Below are positions 45,301 through 58,137 of a stretch of 64,000 bases of DNA, one piece after another. Source of the DNA: Sipunculus nudus (lineage: Eukaryota; Annelida; Sipuncula; Golfingiida; Sipunculidae); assembly GCA_026874595.1 (NCBI GenBank), contig CM049322.1, forward strand, positions 55,278,386-55,342,385, written 5' to 3'. A program made the translations under genes and the position numbers. The notes under the pieces were generated by a model. It was not told the origin of the DNA. It ran no database searches and saw only the letters and a program-made list of their open reading frames with translations. Numbering within the stretch: position 1 is the first letter of the stretch; each line of letters starts with the position of its first letter.

Positions 45301-45958
45301 AAATCAATCAATGATACAATAATTTAGACTGTAACACATAAGTTTAGGCAATAGTAACGTCGTTACACATCTAGAAAGATGGCTATCCAGGCTTATCTCA
45401 AAATTAATGTGATGGACCCAGTTCTATTGCCAAAAATTTGATCCCTGCTATGTACTACAGTAATTGCTGTAGTCTGCCATGATTAAAAGGGCGAAGTGGT
45501 TGCATTGTTACAGCAATGCCGTTCAGGTTGCTAGAGAAGGCATTACAAAAATCACGTTTCATGGAAACGTTTCTAGCTTTCATGAATTGCATTTCTCAGG
45601 ACTTCCAATGACCTCATCGCTTTCATTTATAACACTCACGTTGATTAAAATGACAAAGCCTTTTTGTATACACATATTTCCCTTATTATCATTATCCAAG
45701 TATCCCTTTTATCATAATTTTAACACTGGGATCATTGTACTCTAATTTCAGACTGTAACCCCACTACCTATCAACTAATAGAATGTGAATCATGCCGGTG
45801 AGTTCGTGAAGGGAAAAATTCGATCAATGAAGTACACAGCCTGTATGAAAACAAAAGAATGTTTCTCTCTAAATACACATGAAAATATATATACATATAT
45901 ATATATATATTTATATGAGTAGAATGTATTTGACTATTCTTTCCTGTGTATATATATA

Positions 45959-46000
<42 letters not shown>

Positions 46001-46507
46001 GCGAGAGAGATTTAACTAGAATATACAGAAGTCGGTTCACTGCTAATTGGAATTCCTGTTTATTCTAGTTTCATTTCTATATTCAATGAACCAGTATACC
46101 TATTCATATGTCTCTTTCCATGTCTTTCCCTCTCTCTCTCTCTTTCTCTGTCTAAACATATTATATACATTTTTATGTATACATATATATATAAATATAT
46201 AAAATACATACGTATATAAAATGTATATATAAATATACATTATATATACGTATACATATATGTATTTTTAATGTATGTATTGTTTGTTTGTGTTGATGAC
46301 CGTCAATGTAAGTTGTTGCCTGTAAGAAGTTTTCGAATTCAAAACCTCCCCACTGACTGATCCTCTCAATCGTGCCTAAAATTCTCGGTGCAATCAGTGT
46401 CCGTTGTTGGGAGGTTGTATGGTATATATATTTATATCATCATATATAAAGCACACAGTCTTCATGAAATAAATTCTTTCTCTCTATCTCTCTCTCTCTC
46501 TATATAA

Positions 46508-46544
<37 letters not shown>

Positions 46545-46669
46545 TACCCTGCTCTAATACGGGGTAAACTAGGATGCCTATAGCGTCCTTAATATCAGTT
46601 GCATACTAAGCCACTGCTACTGTACGTCCTTAGTCATCAGTTAATCACTAGCCGAGCCCCCCCCCCCCC
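45301..46669. other. Simple-repeat-rich region
   Basis: No gene. TA tracts at about 45892-45911, 45951-45996, 46175-46265 (interrupted) and 46510-46538; CT repeats at 46128-46150 and 46480-46502; a C run at 46657-46669. ORFs reading through TA repeats are artefacts. Confidence 0.7.
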
Positions 46670-46812
46670 GAGTATTATAATATCTAGGATAGTTAGCTGG
46701 TTCCTGTGATATGGGTTCAGTAGTTATTTTTGTTTACCCTGCGCAAATAAAGCCGGAAAGCCAACGGATAAACCTGTATAGGTTACATTCGACGTTCTTT
46801 GAGGTTATAACC
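46670..46812 (+). repeat. Interspersed repeat R4, copy 2
   Basis: Partner of 26632-26775 in the same orientation; begins GAGTATTATAATATCTAGG after a C run. Confidence 0.65.
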
Positions 46813-46859
46813 GGCATATTATGAGGATAAATGAACTGGTGTCTTAAAATCATACAATG

Positions 46860-49672
46860 TGTTGACCACGTGTGTCCTTTAGAAACATATGCACACTGTT
46901 TTGGTCATATTTTGTGTGGTCTGTGCAATGCTACAATCTAGTGTCTCACTTTCTCTAAAATATCATTCACAGGTTTGTAAAGTGCTGACCCCTATTGGTC
47001 TATGCGCATTTTGTGTGAATTGTATAGTGCTGACATTTTGTTTTCATTATTGTACTGACATTACTCTCCTTTGTTATCACAACAGTGGCCCGCAAATCTT
47101 CTTTCCACACAGCCACAGCTCTCTCTCGTTTAATTCTAAATAATATTAACTGAGTGCATATGTATGATTTAAATTAATGTTATTCCTGCAATTACCATCT
47201 TCTTGTATTAACGTAGTGTGCATTGATTATTCTGAGCATCAAAATCTTTAATAACATACATCAATAATAACATATAAACGAAAGAATTTGGTGCCCCTGT
47301 GACATCAATTAACAATAAAGGCATAATCATTTTGATGGACATTTCGTGTTCTGAGAGCAATTGACTATCAACTGTGGGCAGGCACTGTTTGAAAAACTGT
47401 TGGTCTAACTCTTTTTTTATGGCTATGCCGGAGTGGTAATTCCTGTGACACATAGTACGCAGGTGCAGCATTCTCAGCTCTTGTTAGCTGTTGTTATATA
47501 CACACAGCAGGTGTTCATATACACATCGCAACTATAACGCATGGTAGACTAAGCAATAAAGTTCTATAAACAAGAACATCACAGTTTGTGTTAACCAGGT
47601 CTGCTAAGAACGAACAACAATCAGCACCTGTACAGTATAGACATAACACGAGGTAATGCTGTATAATAAGGTTGTCGGATTGTCCTCAACTTGTAACCCT
47701 CTGAGAGGTGTTTACCATAAAGAAACTAATTTGTGGATAGAGGCAGGATTCTAACGACGCTGCGTAAGTAGGACTTGTCTGCTAGTTTGTTTGTCTCCTA
47801 CCCTTTATTTTTGTTGAATGCAAAACAGAGATATCCCGAAAAATACACTGAGGTTTACTTTGCTGGCTGGCTTGTGTTCATGTCATTATGTCATCACCTA
47901 CTTGAGATAGCGTTGACGATTTTCTATTACAGGATGGGCCATTGATCAGGACAAATTTGTATTGTGATCTGGGCGAAATATATCACTGTAGGCTTCTGGA
48001 AATAAAAATTGACTTTAAAGGAACTCAATCATAGGACTATGTTGACCCAGTTAACAACACTGTACAGTTTCAATGAACTACTGCATCTGCTTTATCATGT
48101 GGACTGTAAGAACTATTCTATATGCATTAACACACATTTTTTTAAACGTAATTTTTCTTTGCTTACATGATTTGGTGATGTCTCAATGATGAAGGATTTT
48201 ATAAAGATATCAAATTTATATACAACAAAAGTGAAATTAATATTAAGTCACAAGAAGTTCTATTTCCAGGTGCTACAACAAATCATTACATAGACTGGGA
48301 CATGATCATATATAATGGGACAAAGGAGTCATCTTGAAAAACACTATGGATTTATAAAGAGCATTCCAAATGAATGGAAATCCAAACTTTTACTATATAT
48401 GGAATATAATATTTCAAAATAAAGATTTAAAATTTAGATTTAGATTCGATGATTATTGTCACTGATAAATATGCTCACATGAAGAAACATTGTAAAATGT
48501 ATTTATATACAGGAAGAAACATAAGTGTACTATTACCAAACACTATTGACAAACAAATCTTGTCAAGGCAACGGTAACAGTAACATACCGTGCTTTCCTA
48601 TTTGAAATAGGCATCGATACCTTATTGCATACTCTCTTTACTAACCGAGTCTTTATAGCAAAACACTATATACATGTACAAAATTGTAAAATAAGGAGTC
48701 ATCGTTTTAATTGTTTCTTCTGTTATTTAAATGAATCGGATAGGAGGAAATGTAAATATTTCGGTTAATATACACATGCCATATGTACACAGTTGGTTAT
48801 CAATACAACATTGTTCTGTGCATACATGCTCTGTTCTATAAACACACATAACTATAAACAAAAAGGCCAAAATAAAGCACCAACCCACATGCCATGACTT
48901 CCCATTATATTAGGAACACAGTATTCTTTTTCACACATTGTCCCACACACAAGCGCATATATAGCAAGTTATAATAGTCATGGTGTTGCCGGTGGGCTTC
49001 TATCCAAAACGCTGGTATCAGCATTATAATGGCTCATTATATAACAATAATATTTTCTTCTGCTCCCACTGAATGATGAATCACAAATTTCTGGATTTTT
49101 GAAATTACAGTGAATCATACATTGTATTGACAAGGAAAATCCGACTATGTAATCGAATCATACTCACAGTCAGGGATAACCTTGGCTTTACTTCATTATA
49201 TATTGATAGACATCCAGAACTTAAATTGAACAAAATCAAATCAAATCAAATGTGACCATGACCATGGCCTTAGACATCAACACTTTAAGGATGATAACTT
49301 TGCAGAATAAATCGTTATTTTTCATAAATACTCCATGCATCCATCAAATTGATGGCAAATAACAAACATTTTGGACAGTAAGTGAGCCAGCAATGAATAT
49401 ATGAAGTGTACCAAGGATATTTTGTTAGTATGCACTGTACAATCTGGCATTGATTTGGCTATACTGCATCCTACTACTGAGTAGATTAAGCAGATTAAAC
49501 GGAATTTACAACAGTATTTGTTCAATTATTTGTATAGTGATGGTTGTATAATTATGTGGGCAGCTCTCATCTCTCTTGCCACGTTGTGTCTCATACTTTT
49601 TTTCTTTCTGGTGATTGACTTCATTGCATGCTGACATCAGACGTGGTATACCAGGTATACACAAGAGGAACA
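46860..49672 (+). repeat. Unit III of the segmental array (upstream part)
   Basis: Collinear with 61340-63640 at a nearly constant offset of 13.8-14.0 kb: CTGCATCTGC at 48081 and 62090, GTTGCCGGTGGGC at 48984 and 62818, ATGGTTGTATAATTATGTG at 49540 and 63505. Its start also matches 43373 (unit II) and 33776 (unit I). It is broken off at about 49670 by the minus-strand pseudogene, before the point where a signal exon would lie. The short ORFs at 47208 and 49322 are non-coding repeat sequence. Confidence 0.85.
46889..46978 (+). CDS. Signal-peptide-like first exon, copy in unit III
   Basis: ATG at 46889 opens MHTVLVIFCVVCAMLQSSVS, a clear signal-peptide profile. CACAG/GTTTGT at 46974-46980 could be a weak donor; without splicing the frame runs on to 47143. 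The paralogue at 33776 keeps the start and hydrophobic core but has 15-bp expansions. Whether this exon belongs to the same gene as the mini-exons is not known. Low confidence. Confidence 0.3.
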
Positions 49673-49674
49673 GT

Positions 49675-52600
49675 CAAGCTGCATCCCCATGTTGTGATGT
49701 TGTTCTGATCACCTCAGTAGTATGATTAGGACCAGAGAGCACCTGGAGAGATACGGTAAGCTCAGGCAGTGAGTGCCAAACTGACCAGGCTGTCTTTGTG
49801 CCTTTGCCAAAGAATGCCGAGTTGGTGTCGTATCCTGCCAGTGTATAAAACGCCAGCAGTGCCATTGCCTTCTCAGGACCAAGACTGTGAGCAATGACAT
49901 GAACTGGAGTGTACCTGGGAAGTAAAAAAACTGAATGAGTCTACTACCAACCAATTAACATATAAGTAAAATATCTAAATACATCTTACTGAAATAATTG
50001 TATCTTAAATGGCACCGTGCTCCAAAAGCTACCCAAAGTTCATCAATACTCTGCCCGAGAGACACACAAGTGGCGATGCGAAAGACTACGACATCACTGT
50101 CATTGCTGCGGACAATGACTCTCCGATGCCCGGGCAAAGTACAAGCAGCCACACGCAGTAATATTTGAGTATCAGCTTCTTCTTGTGTGCAAGAGGCCAG
50201 TGCATTGCTATCCATGAAAGATTGTGAAGTTAAACAGTTCCAAAACAGAGTTGTGAAGAGTCTCTTACCCTGGAATAAGAAAGACAATGGAAACTGAGAT
50301 AATGCCATTTTGCCATTAGATATAATGATTTCATATTTCACATAATCATTCAAATACATTTATTTCTATTTCAATACCCATGGAAGTGTCATGAGGCTCA
50401 GGCTTTTGAACAACTCCAAGTACAACTCTTGTTTGTTCAGGTCCACATAGAGGAAGGCAGCCTAATTTCCAGGAACTTTGGTTGAGAGAGTAACCCTCCT
50501 TCTTGCAATGATGTATGGTGCAAACACGTCTGTGAAATAGTGTCCAATGGTCGCAGCACTTCCAGGTCCAAGCACTTTCACAAGCACTGCACCATCTAGC
50601 ACAGCCGCCGTTGTCACTTGTCTCTGATGTTCAAGGTCTTTCAGAACCAAGCAGTCTGGAAGTTCACTCTTCGTTCCATGATGCATTTTCCCCTTCCGAG
50701 TGAGTGAAGGTGGCTCTGGGGAACATTCATGTGGGAAGACATCGTCTTTTATTTTGAGTCCAGAATTAACAGCCAGCAGAAGTTGGGTCGCTTTAGTTTG
50801 TTGGTCCTTGAAAACAGACACCTCTGGTTTGACACGTGGTTGGGAAAGCGAAGTCTTGAACAACTTCAGCCTGGTGAGTGGTATGGGTGCAGTGAATGAT
50901 GCTTCGTCCTAAGACCCCATTCGTTGGTCTAGAAATGCGTTGTACCTCTTTATCCCAATATCCTTCAACTGCAGTACGGTGTCTACAACATATAGGGGCA
51001 TGACGACTGATTCATCCAAGTCCAGTTGCTCCCCACTGGCCTCCATAAAGGGATTTCCAAGATCCTCAAAATCATCCACAAGTGCCAGAACATCACCCTG
51101 GAAAAGACAATACAAATTTGCATATCATACGTATCTCTTAAAATCATAGGATAAATTATTAAGACAATTATACAAGAGATAATTACCTTGAAGTCAGATT
51201 GAAAGTTTGGATATTGTTCATGATGCATCCGTTCTTCTTATTCTTTTTCGCTTCAAATTCCCTGACTAGATGTATCATCTCAGAGCGTACGACCTGCTGT
51301 CGTCAAACTGTGCCTAGGTCGTCAAGGTTCCCAATGACACCTCCCTTATTCTTAATCCAATCAATCAACTGCTCATGCAACTGGTCGTACGGAATCTTCG
51401 AGAATGCCCGCCTTGACTTCTGACCCAACTCTGAAACTCAACAAACAGGGCAGGATGTCGTTCTTCTAGTGATGCCATATCGCGGAGATGGATAGGCAAG
51501 TTTCGAGCATAATGGGTATGATCCAATACAAATTCATATGGAACCAGAGAATCAAGTGTCACCATATAGAGGGAGAAATCTCAGGAGCGACAAGACTTGA
51601 CAAACTGGAAAATAAAATTACTTTGTCATAAAATACCTAAAATATGTATAGGCGTTGTACATCAAAGAAAATGTATCACATTGCTTAAATTGGATCAACA
51701 ATTGAATTGAACATGAATTGAACATAGTATCTTACTTGAAGAATAAGAAGATCCAGCTCCATGGACTTGTGCCAGAAATCTGCTTGAGGCTGTGAAGCCC
51801 ACAGTTTCTGTAGCCAATCGTCGAAGTGTAAGGGGATTAATTTTCTCCGCCCATCACTGTTTGTTTGTTTTCCAACGTATTGATCTCACGCTTTCCCTAT
51901 TAGCACATCGGTCCCGTATTAGAGCTGTGGTGCAACCGCTGCCAGTCACCTGACACGCTCCATAGCATCTTTTCTGTGTGCATAGACCCCAATGCTACCG
52001 GGAACGAATCCTCACTAAATTCCGTCGGGAGATACTTCCACTGAAGATTTTTGCTAATGTAAAGAGTGGTTGATCAGCTACCATGACCAGTGTCTGGCCT
52101 GGATAAAGGTAGCTGATTGCTTCGCGGAGGACTTTCATCACATGCCAAGCCATAGCGGGGCTGGTAGAAGAATGGGAATAGTGGCAACATCTATGTTTTG
52201 GCAGGGGGGAATCTGGTAGGCTCTGTGTTGCTGGCATAATATGCAGCCCATGATATCCATTCTCAAGTCTCAAGGCTATCTTTCAAAGATTGCATCTGAC
52301 TTTGTCCAGCCACTGCTAACCTTTTTCTAATGACTCTGGTGAGTGAGGCTGAAAACGGACGACTGTTTGTATTCAAGTCAGGAACGTACAGGACCTCATC
52401 GTACGGCATTGAAATATCGAAATTCATGGTTGTGTAGTGAGCTGGCAAGGGTTTCACAATCTGCTGCTCCATTTCAGCCGGATTCAGGATGGCAATAAGA
52501 TTACCTGCATTCTGGCTGTCTGATGAAAAGTGCTGTTGAAGACTAATGCATTTTCCATGTAGAGCTGACTGAGCAGTCGTTGATGAAGGGTTTTGGTTAA

Positions 52601-54395
52601 TGTTATCAAATCCACCGGTTGTGAAGACACCCTTGACTATCTGTGGTGGTACCACCATACCAATCTTCTCTTAGTGACTGATCACCGAATTTGCAATGTC
52701 TATGCATACTGTTTTCAAACGGTCATATGACACGCATATATCCTTATGCATGACATCCACAAAAGAGGCACTGCCATACAGGCTTCTGTGGCTCAGGGGT
52801 AGAGCGCAGGGCTCAAAGCCGGGAGTTTGAATCTCAGCCGAGCCAGTGAGATTTTTTTTACGGTCGGCCGCACCCAGGGTGAGCGATCTGCAGGCTTAAT
52901 GGGGAGATTGTACCTCACAATCGTGTTTCAGGCAAAAACGAGTGCACTTTTCGGGGTTCCTCGGTGTTATGACCCAGCAATGGGGAGGAGATACACCCAG
53001 GACCCGCAGGAGTGTTTCACCAAGCCTGGTTGACGCCATAAAATCGTGTGTAAGCCCCTGTCACGTAGTCCGAAACCGGAATGAAATTCTGCAGATGTAC
53101 ATACTTAGTTAAGCGAGCATTAATAAAATGGAAGCGGTTACCTCCACCAAAAAAATTAAAAAAAAGGAAGCACTGCCAGACTGAAGATGCAGCTTCAATG
53201 CAATGTATATCGAAGCTGGTGTTTCTTTCTATTTAATATGACGAAGAAGAGTCAAAGGTTTTTTTTTGCCCTGCGCTTTACCGAATTGAGTGTGTTCTGC
53301 TGACCAATGGATGCTGCAACCTAGGATTTCCTAGCCTCAGGAGTTGGCTGATCAATCCATGATCCATTAAGAAGCAGATGTAAGAATGATCTCAGCATTG
53401 GAGGCATAGCATTAGCTTCACAAGAGGTTGTAAAGGACCCTGAAAAAGCATTTTTCATCGAAAGAAACTCTGTCGTAGGATTTTTGCTGCCTTAAGGATG
53501 ATGGAGGCATCCAGTGACGTGCTGTTTTTCATGTCAGCAACTGATGTGCTGAGGTCATCATCAAAAACAAGAGACCAGCTACGATTTTCTCTGATTGCTT
53601 TGATATCTGGTACGAGGCGCTCGATATCTTCACGAAGGCGCGTCGTGTTACATTTGATCTCAAGAGAAACGAAAGAGCACCAATGAGTTTCTCATAGAGA
53701 GCTGTCATATCGCACATTGATAGCGAATCTCCAGAGCCACGATGGTCCTCGATAAACTCGAGCAAGTCATCGAGCACATATGCTCTAATTACTTGTATTT
53801 CATTACTTTCAGTAATGCCATACCCAACCATTTTTGCTTTCCTGTAAAGCCTGACATGTCCGATGATAAACAGCATCGATAGCGACCATGTCGCCAGCAG
53901 ACAGTAGGGCCAATAAATGCTTGTCACCAATCACTTAACCACATTCTCGGACCTTTCTGTCCAAGCCAAGTGTGGCAGCCCTCCTTAGTTCCCTTTTATT
54001 ACCAACCACAGAAGAGACCAGGTGTGTTGACACGCTCACACAATGAGGGTGTGGGTGAAGCCTGTGTAGTAGACGGCACCATTGCTCATAAGTCGTAACT
54101 TTACCGGGATTACTGTCTCTTCATGCTTTTTTTCTAGCTCTCAAAACCTTTTAGTGGTTAATTGAATTCCTACAGCTTTTGTGCCAAACTTCAGAGTTTG
54201 ACTTCATTCGTGACACAGCATTCTGAACATCACCACCAAAAATATCATCCACAAATATAATTTCAGGTAAATCCCCTAATTTCATCATCTCCTAGATGTG
54301 ATCTATTACTTCTTTGAAATATGCATTTAGTTATTCGAGGCTTTTCCTCAATTTAAAGGAAGTTGAAGGATCTAAAATTCTTTCATTTTTTTTTT
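49675..54395 (-). pseudogene. Decayed member of a multi-copy uncharacterised invertebrate gene family (EEADT, PIN-like)
   Basis: Minus strand, N- to C-terminus: SFKLRKSLE-stop-LNAYF near 54.3 kb, EIIFVDDIFGGD, WHKSCRNSIN, LRRAATLGLDRKVREC, KHLLALLSAGDMVAIDAVYH near 53.9 kb, then YLYPGQTLVMVADQPLFTLA (52.1 kb), HEQLIDWIKNKGGVIGNLDD (51.35 kb), LALVDDFEDLGNPF (51.05 kb), VLDGAVLVKVLGPGSAATI and LSTKVPGN-stop (50.5 kb), CTQEEADTQILLRVA plus SNDSDVVV (50.1 kb) and GYDTNSAFFGKGTKTAW (49.8 kb). I know this order from abundant uncharacterised invertebrate proteins. The EADT and DSD acidic motifs suggest a PIN/FEN-like nuclease fold. Stops at 50462-50464 (a conserved Trp), 54292-54294 and 54331-54333, frame shifts, a weakened donor near 50005 and a SINE insertion show it is dead. 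It splits unit III of the array. Confidence 0.75.
52777..53169 (+). mobile_element. tRNA-derived SINE, copy 2, with target duplication
   Basis: Box A TGGCTCAGGGGTAGAGC (52789-52805) and box B GAGTTTGAATCTC (about 52825-52837). The body has the same GGGGTTCCTCGGTGTTATGA block as copy 1 and ends TTACCTCCACCA plus an A-rich tail. Flanked by GCACTGCCA at 52768-52776 and 53170-53178, extended by a few near-matching bases. It interrupts the minus-strand pseudogene, so it is younger than that gene copy. Confidence 0.9.
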
Positions 54396-55574
54396 TTTTT
54401 GTGTTAGAAAACATAAATTCCAGTTACGCTTTTCCATTGTTGCCCAGACGCCACTTTTTAATTGATAAAATACTAATCTGAAATAAAAAAATACTTGCTT
54501 GATGTTAATCAGAGAAGCTGGGATAATTGCTAAAAATTATCCTAAACAATGAGCTGGTTTAATCTGATTGTCTATCAATATAAGCTTTACTTTATATTAA
54601 CAAATTCAGTCCAATATGTTACGAGTTTCAGTGATACAATTAAAGGTACATGGAATGGATCCAATGCATGCCCATCGACTGCCATTTTACTGCATCACAG
54701 TATAAACCATTTTGACAACTATTTATCTTTTTTAATGATTCCGTTAAAAACTAAATTTTAATTTATATCTTCATTAGTATACAGTTACTGTTTACTGTTA
54801 CTGTTTAACGTATTAATTAATATGGAGTCAGATTAAATTGGAGTACTAATTCGGATTCTCGTTACCAATCAGTCTTATCTATCAACTGACTTTCCAGCAA
54901 GACTTTTATTCATTTCAGATTAGGAAATTATCAACTAAAAAATTCACATAATCCAACATAATCAACAATACCATATTTAAAAAGAAATCACCTTAATGTT
55001 AAAGAAGATTTGAACATAAGCCTCACTTGCATTTGTAAGAAGAAAACCATTTCAATTGTACCCTATTCAGTGCAATTAATGTATGCATTTTCTTTTTTCT
55101 CAGTTCCTCTCAAGGCTTGATTTGGTGGGACAAATTAACATTTACATAAATGCTAAAATATAGCATTTATTAAATTAAATTCAGAAATCGAAAAGCAAAG
55201 GTTTCAGTAGCTTCGAGGCCCATTTTTATTGGATTCCTTGACCTGAAATTATATAGTTTCAATACCCTATTTGTCACTAAAGCTTTACTATAACCAAATT
55301 TATGGGGAAAGGTGTAGTTTTGGTGGCCTTTTGAAAATAAGAACTTTATCTATTTCCGGTTTGAACCACGATGTAGGGTGTCTTTGGATATTTTTTTTTT
55401 CTATGACCATAAGGTACTTCTTTACCAAAGTGGACCTTTGCATCATGAACTGAAGTCTGAAGTCGCTCAACCCACCCACTATTTAAGAAGTTCTCGTAGG
55501 GCCAGATATGGCAACTCATTATATATTTTTTTGTACTCAACCGGGGACAAAGTGATTCACAGGTGGTAATACAG
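54396..55574. other. No gene recognised
   Basis: Between the pseudogene and the distal part of unit III. AT-rich, T runs at 54387-54401 and 55389-55400. Two opposing short ORFs (55346-55569) have no domain. Weak, unconvincing similarity to introns of unit I. Confidence 0.45.
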
Positions 55575-56330
55575 CCAGCCTGATCCAGTCATTTATTTGG
55601 GCCTTCAATCACTGTTATCATGATCAGCAAACGTGATGATGTGTTCGTGAATTATCATTTATTTATCCACATTGAGTTTATTACTGTTTATAGTGAACAG
55701 TTATTGTATTTTTTAGGTAAGACTCGTGTGGTCAACAGGCCCATTGCTTCCAAAGGTGCGTGTCCTTTATTGAATAATAATAAAAAAAACTAAATAATTA
55801 ACTTATTATTCATATGTACAGGCAGTTACCGGAGGTCTTTTATAACTGTAAACACTTGGTAAAATAAACAGAAAACACAAAAAGGTGGCCACAAATGGTT
55901 TCTCAAATAAAATGAAATGTGATTATACCATATTAGCTTTTCCATGAGTATTGCCTACAGGCCGAGATAAAACTATACATGCACGTTACATTATTATTGA
56001 TATTATTTTTTAATGATTATTATGATTTTTATTATAATTATTATTACCAAACTGTTTTTTTCAAAATGGTTCAGGAGTAACATTTTAAAGTTTTTACTTT
56101 TAAAAATCATTTTGGAATGTTCTTCCATATTTTTCGTAACAGAGTATACTTTTTCCTACTCTCACACTTCCTATACTGGAAATACAGAATAAGCAGGATA
56201 TATTTGCAAAAGAAGTACTGCAGACATAAGAGTAAAGATTGTATCAACATTTTATTAACATTTATACTTTATTTACCATTTAATGTTCTTTTTACACACA
56301 TATACATATATATTGTTACAGGTGCCCTTT
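55575..56330 (+). repeat. Unit III, distal part
   Basis: Matches 37490-37900 of unit I: GATCCAGTCATTTATTTGGG against GTTCCAGTTGTTCATTTGGG, the mini-exon 3, and AGTAAAGATTGTATCAACAT at 56231 against 37775. It ends at the LTR of the Ty3/gypsy element. Confidence 0.75.
55717..55755 (+). CDS. Mini-exon 3, copy D
   Basis: 39 nt between TATTTTTTAG and GTGCGT, phase 1 to phase 1, reading GKTRVVNRPIASK. Open, same length and splice sites as copies at 36365 and 37633. No signal exon or exon 2 remains in this unit because the intervening region was replaced by the pseudogene insertion, so this exon is probably orphaned. Confidence 0.45.
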
Positions 56331-56336
56331 TTATTG

Positions 56337-57100
56337 TGTGACACGGGCGTAACTCGTGTTATAGCGCCCGTGTCTGGCCGCGTATTGCATTCTCAGTTTA
56401 ATCCGTACTGGATGAACTCTCGTTGTCATGCTAGCTTGGGGCTTTCTTGCCTGGCCTAGCCGGGGCGAGCTCACGTGTGAACCCTAATATGTTGGGAAAC
56501 AGCGATGTTTTTATAGATGATTCCCGTAACGCGTGTTTACTGTGTGTTGGGTTGGATTCTTTAGACTGTTCGAGATGTGGAAAATTCTAGGCTTGGGATG
56601 AGAAGTTATAAATAGGGGGCTGTAATTTAAAGCATAGTGAGGTGAAAGATTATCCAGTAATTTCAGGGATTCTACTATTACTAACACTTTACAATTTAGT
56701 GCTGCCTGCCTCAAGTTTACTTTCTTGATTGTTACAAGATCTTTACATTGGACTGTTATTCTCCGAGAGAACTCGGGTGAACTGTTCGCCGGCTTATACA
56801 TTTTAAAGGACTTATCGCTGTGACAGTGGTAGTATCCAGGTACTGTGCACCTGTTTTTTTAATATATGATTGTATTGATTATTTTTTATAATGTGTCATT
56901 GTATTGATTTAGTGTATTGTAACGTTACGGTTGTTTTACGAATAAATTATAGTTATTTGTTAACAAAAAGCCACTGATTCTTTATTCATTCCTCTAGACA
57001 TTTAACGCTGCCTAGTGATACAGAATCTGAATTTTTATCTCTTTTACCAAATTTATGTTCCTCACGCATACGTGATCTGTATATTTGAGGTTCCGTAACA
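56337..57100 (+). mobile_element. 5' LTR of a Ty3/gypsy retrotransposon
   Basis: Begins TGTGACACGGGCG and ends CCGTAACA just before a primer-binding site. A perfect 10-bp inverted repeat (GACACGGGCG at 56340 and CGCCCGTGTC at 56365-56374) forms a hairpin at the very start. TATAAATAG lies at 56608-56616 and AATAAA at 56941-56946, the expected order for U3, R and U5. Length about 765 bp. It landed at the end of array unit III. The minus-strand ORF at 56511 is LTR sequence. No 3' LTR was found. Confidence 0.8.
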
Positions 57101-57106
57101 TAAAAT

Positions 57107-57124
57107 TGGGGGTTCGTCCGGGAT
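57107..57124 (+). other. Retrotransposon primer-binding site (tRNA-Pro-like)
   Basis: TGGGGGTTCGTCCGGGAT begins six bases after the LTR end. It differs at one position from the tRNA-Pro primer-binding site known from gammaretroviruses (TGGGGGCTCG...). Its position and sequence confirm the LTR border. Confidence 0.85.
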
Positions 57125-57270
57125 GCTTAATAGTTTTGAAATTTGTTTAGGCCTTGACCTTGACACATTGTTTTATCATACATTGTTTACAAGATTACAT
57201 ATTGTTTACGGTACATTGTTTACAGGATTTATCTTAGTGGTTTTTTATTTTTTTACATTTTAACATTGCA

Positions 57271-58137
57271 GATTTCAAACCTGAGAAATTTGCTGACGAT
57301 CCCGATCCTGATCAATTTAAACATTTGACAAAGGAACAGTTGTTGTGTTTGGGACAAAACTTAGGGCTAAGTGTGAAAAAAGTTTTTAGAAAGCCTGATA
57401 TCATTGCTAAAATCATGCAAGATCTAGTTAGCAAAAGTTTAATTGAATAGAGTGAAGTTGAAACATCCAAAAATGACAGCCTTGCTTTGTAATTAGAATT
57501 AAAAAAGTTGGAAATACAACATGAACTAGCAATAAAAGAGATGGAAGAAAGGTTAGAAAGAGAAAGACTAGAAAATGAAATAGAAAGAGACAGACTAGAA
57601 AAAGAAAAAAAAATTGAGTTAAAACGACTGTTAAAACTCAAACTAGAACATGGTCTAAGTGCTGCCCCAACTCACAGTTTCTATGTTACTAAACACATAA
57701 GACTTCTGCCACCTTTTCAAGAAAAAGAGGTTGATAAATATTTCTTACACTTGGAGAAGGTAGCTGAAAATTAGAAATGGCCTAAGGAAAATTGAACTAT
57801 GCTGATACAAAGTGTATTGACTGGCAAGGCCAAAGGAATTTATACAGAGCTTTCAATAGAAGCTGCTGCAGACTATGACCTGGTAAAACGGTTAATCCTA
57901 AAAGGTTATGAGTTAGTTCCGGAAGCCCACCGCCAGAAATTCAGAAATTGGGAAAAGCGCAAAGAACAGACCTACGTCGAATTTGTTAGGACAAAAGAGC
58001 AGTTGTTTGATCGCTGGTGTGTTTCTAAAAATGTAATGAAAAATTTTGACAATTTGCGCCAGTTAATTTTGCTTGAAGAATTTAAGCGCTGCATTAATGC
58101 AGATTGCGTCGAAGAATACCAAACCGTTAAGATATAG
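57271..58137 (+). pseudogene. Ty3/gypsy gag, decayed by nonsense codons only
   Basis: One continuous frame from DFKPEKFADDPDPDQF (57271), through a strongly charged coiled coil (MEERLERERLENEIERDR, about 57541-57594), to RLLPPFQEKEVDKYFLHLE, LTGKAKGIYTELS, YELVPEAHRQKFRNW and TYVEFVRTKEQLFDRW, ending near 58137. This SCAN-like capsid region is typical of a widespread Ty3/gypsy lineage. Four stops lie in the same frame: TAG 57448, TAA 57490, TAG 57772 and TGA 57793. There is no frame shift. No nucleocapsid, protease or pol follows; the element is truncated at about 58140. Confidence 0.85.
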
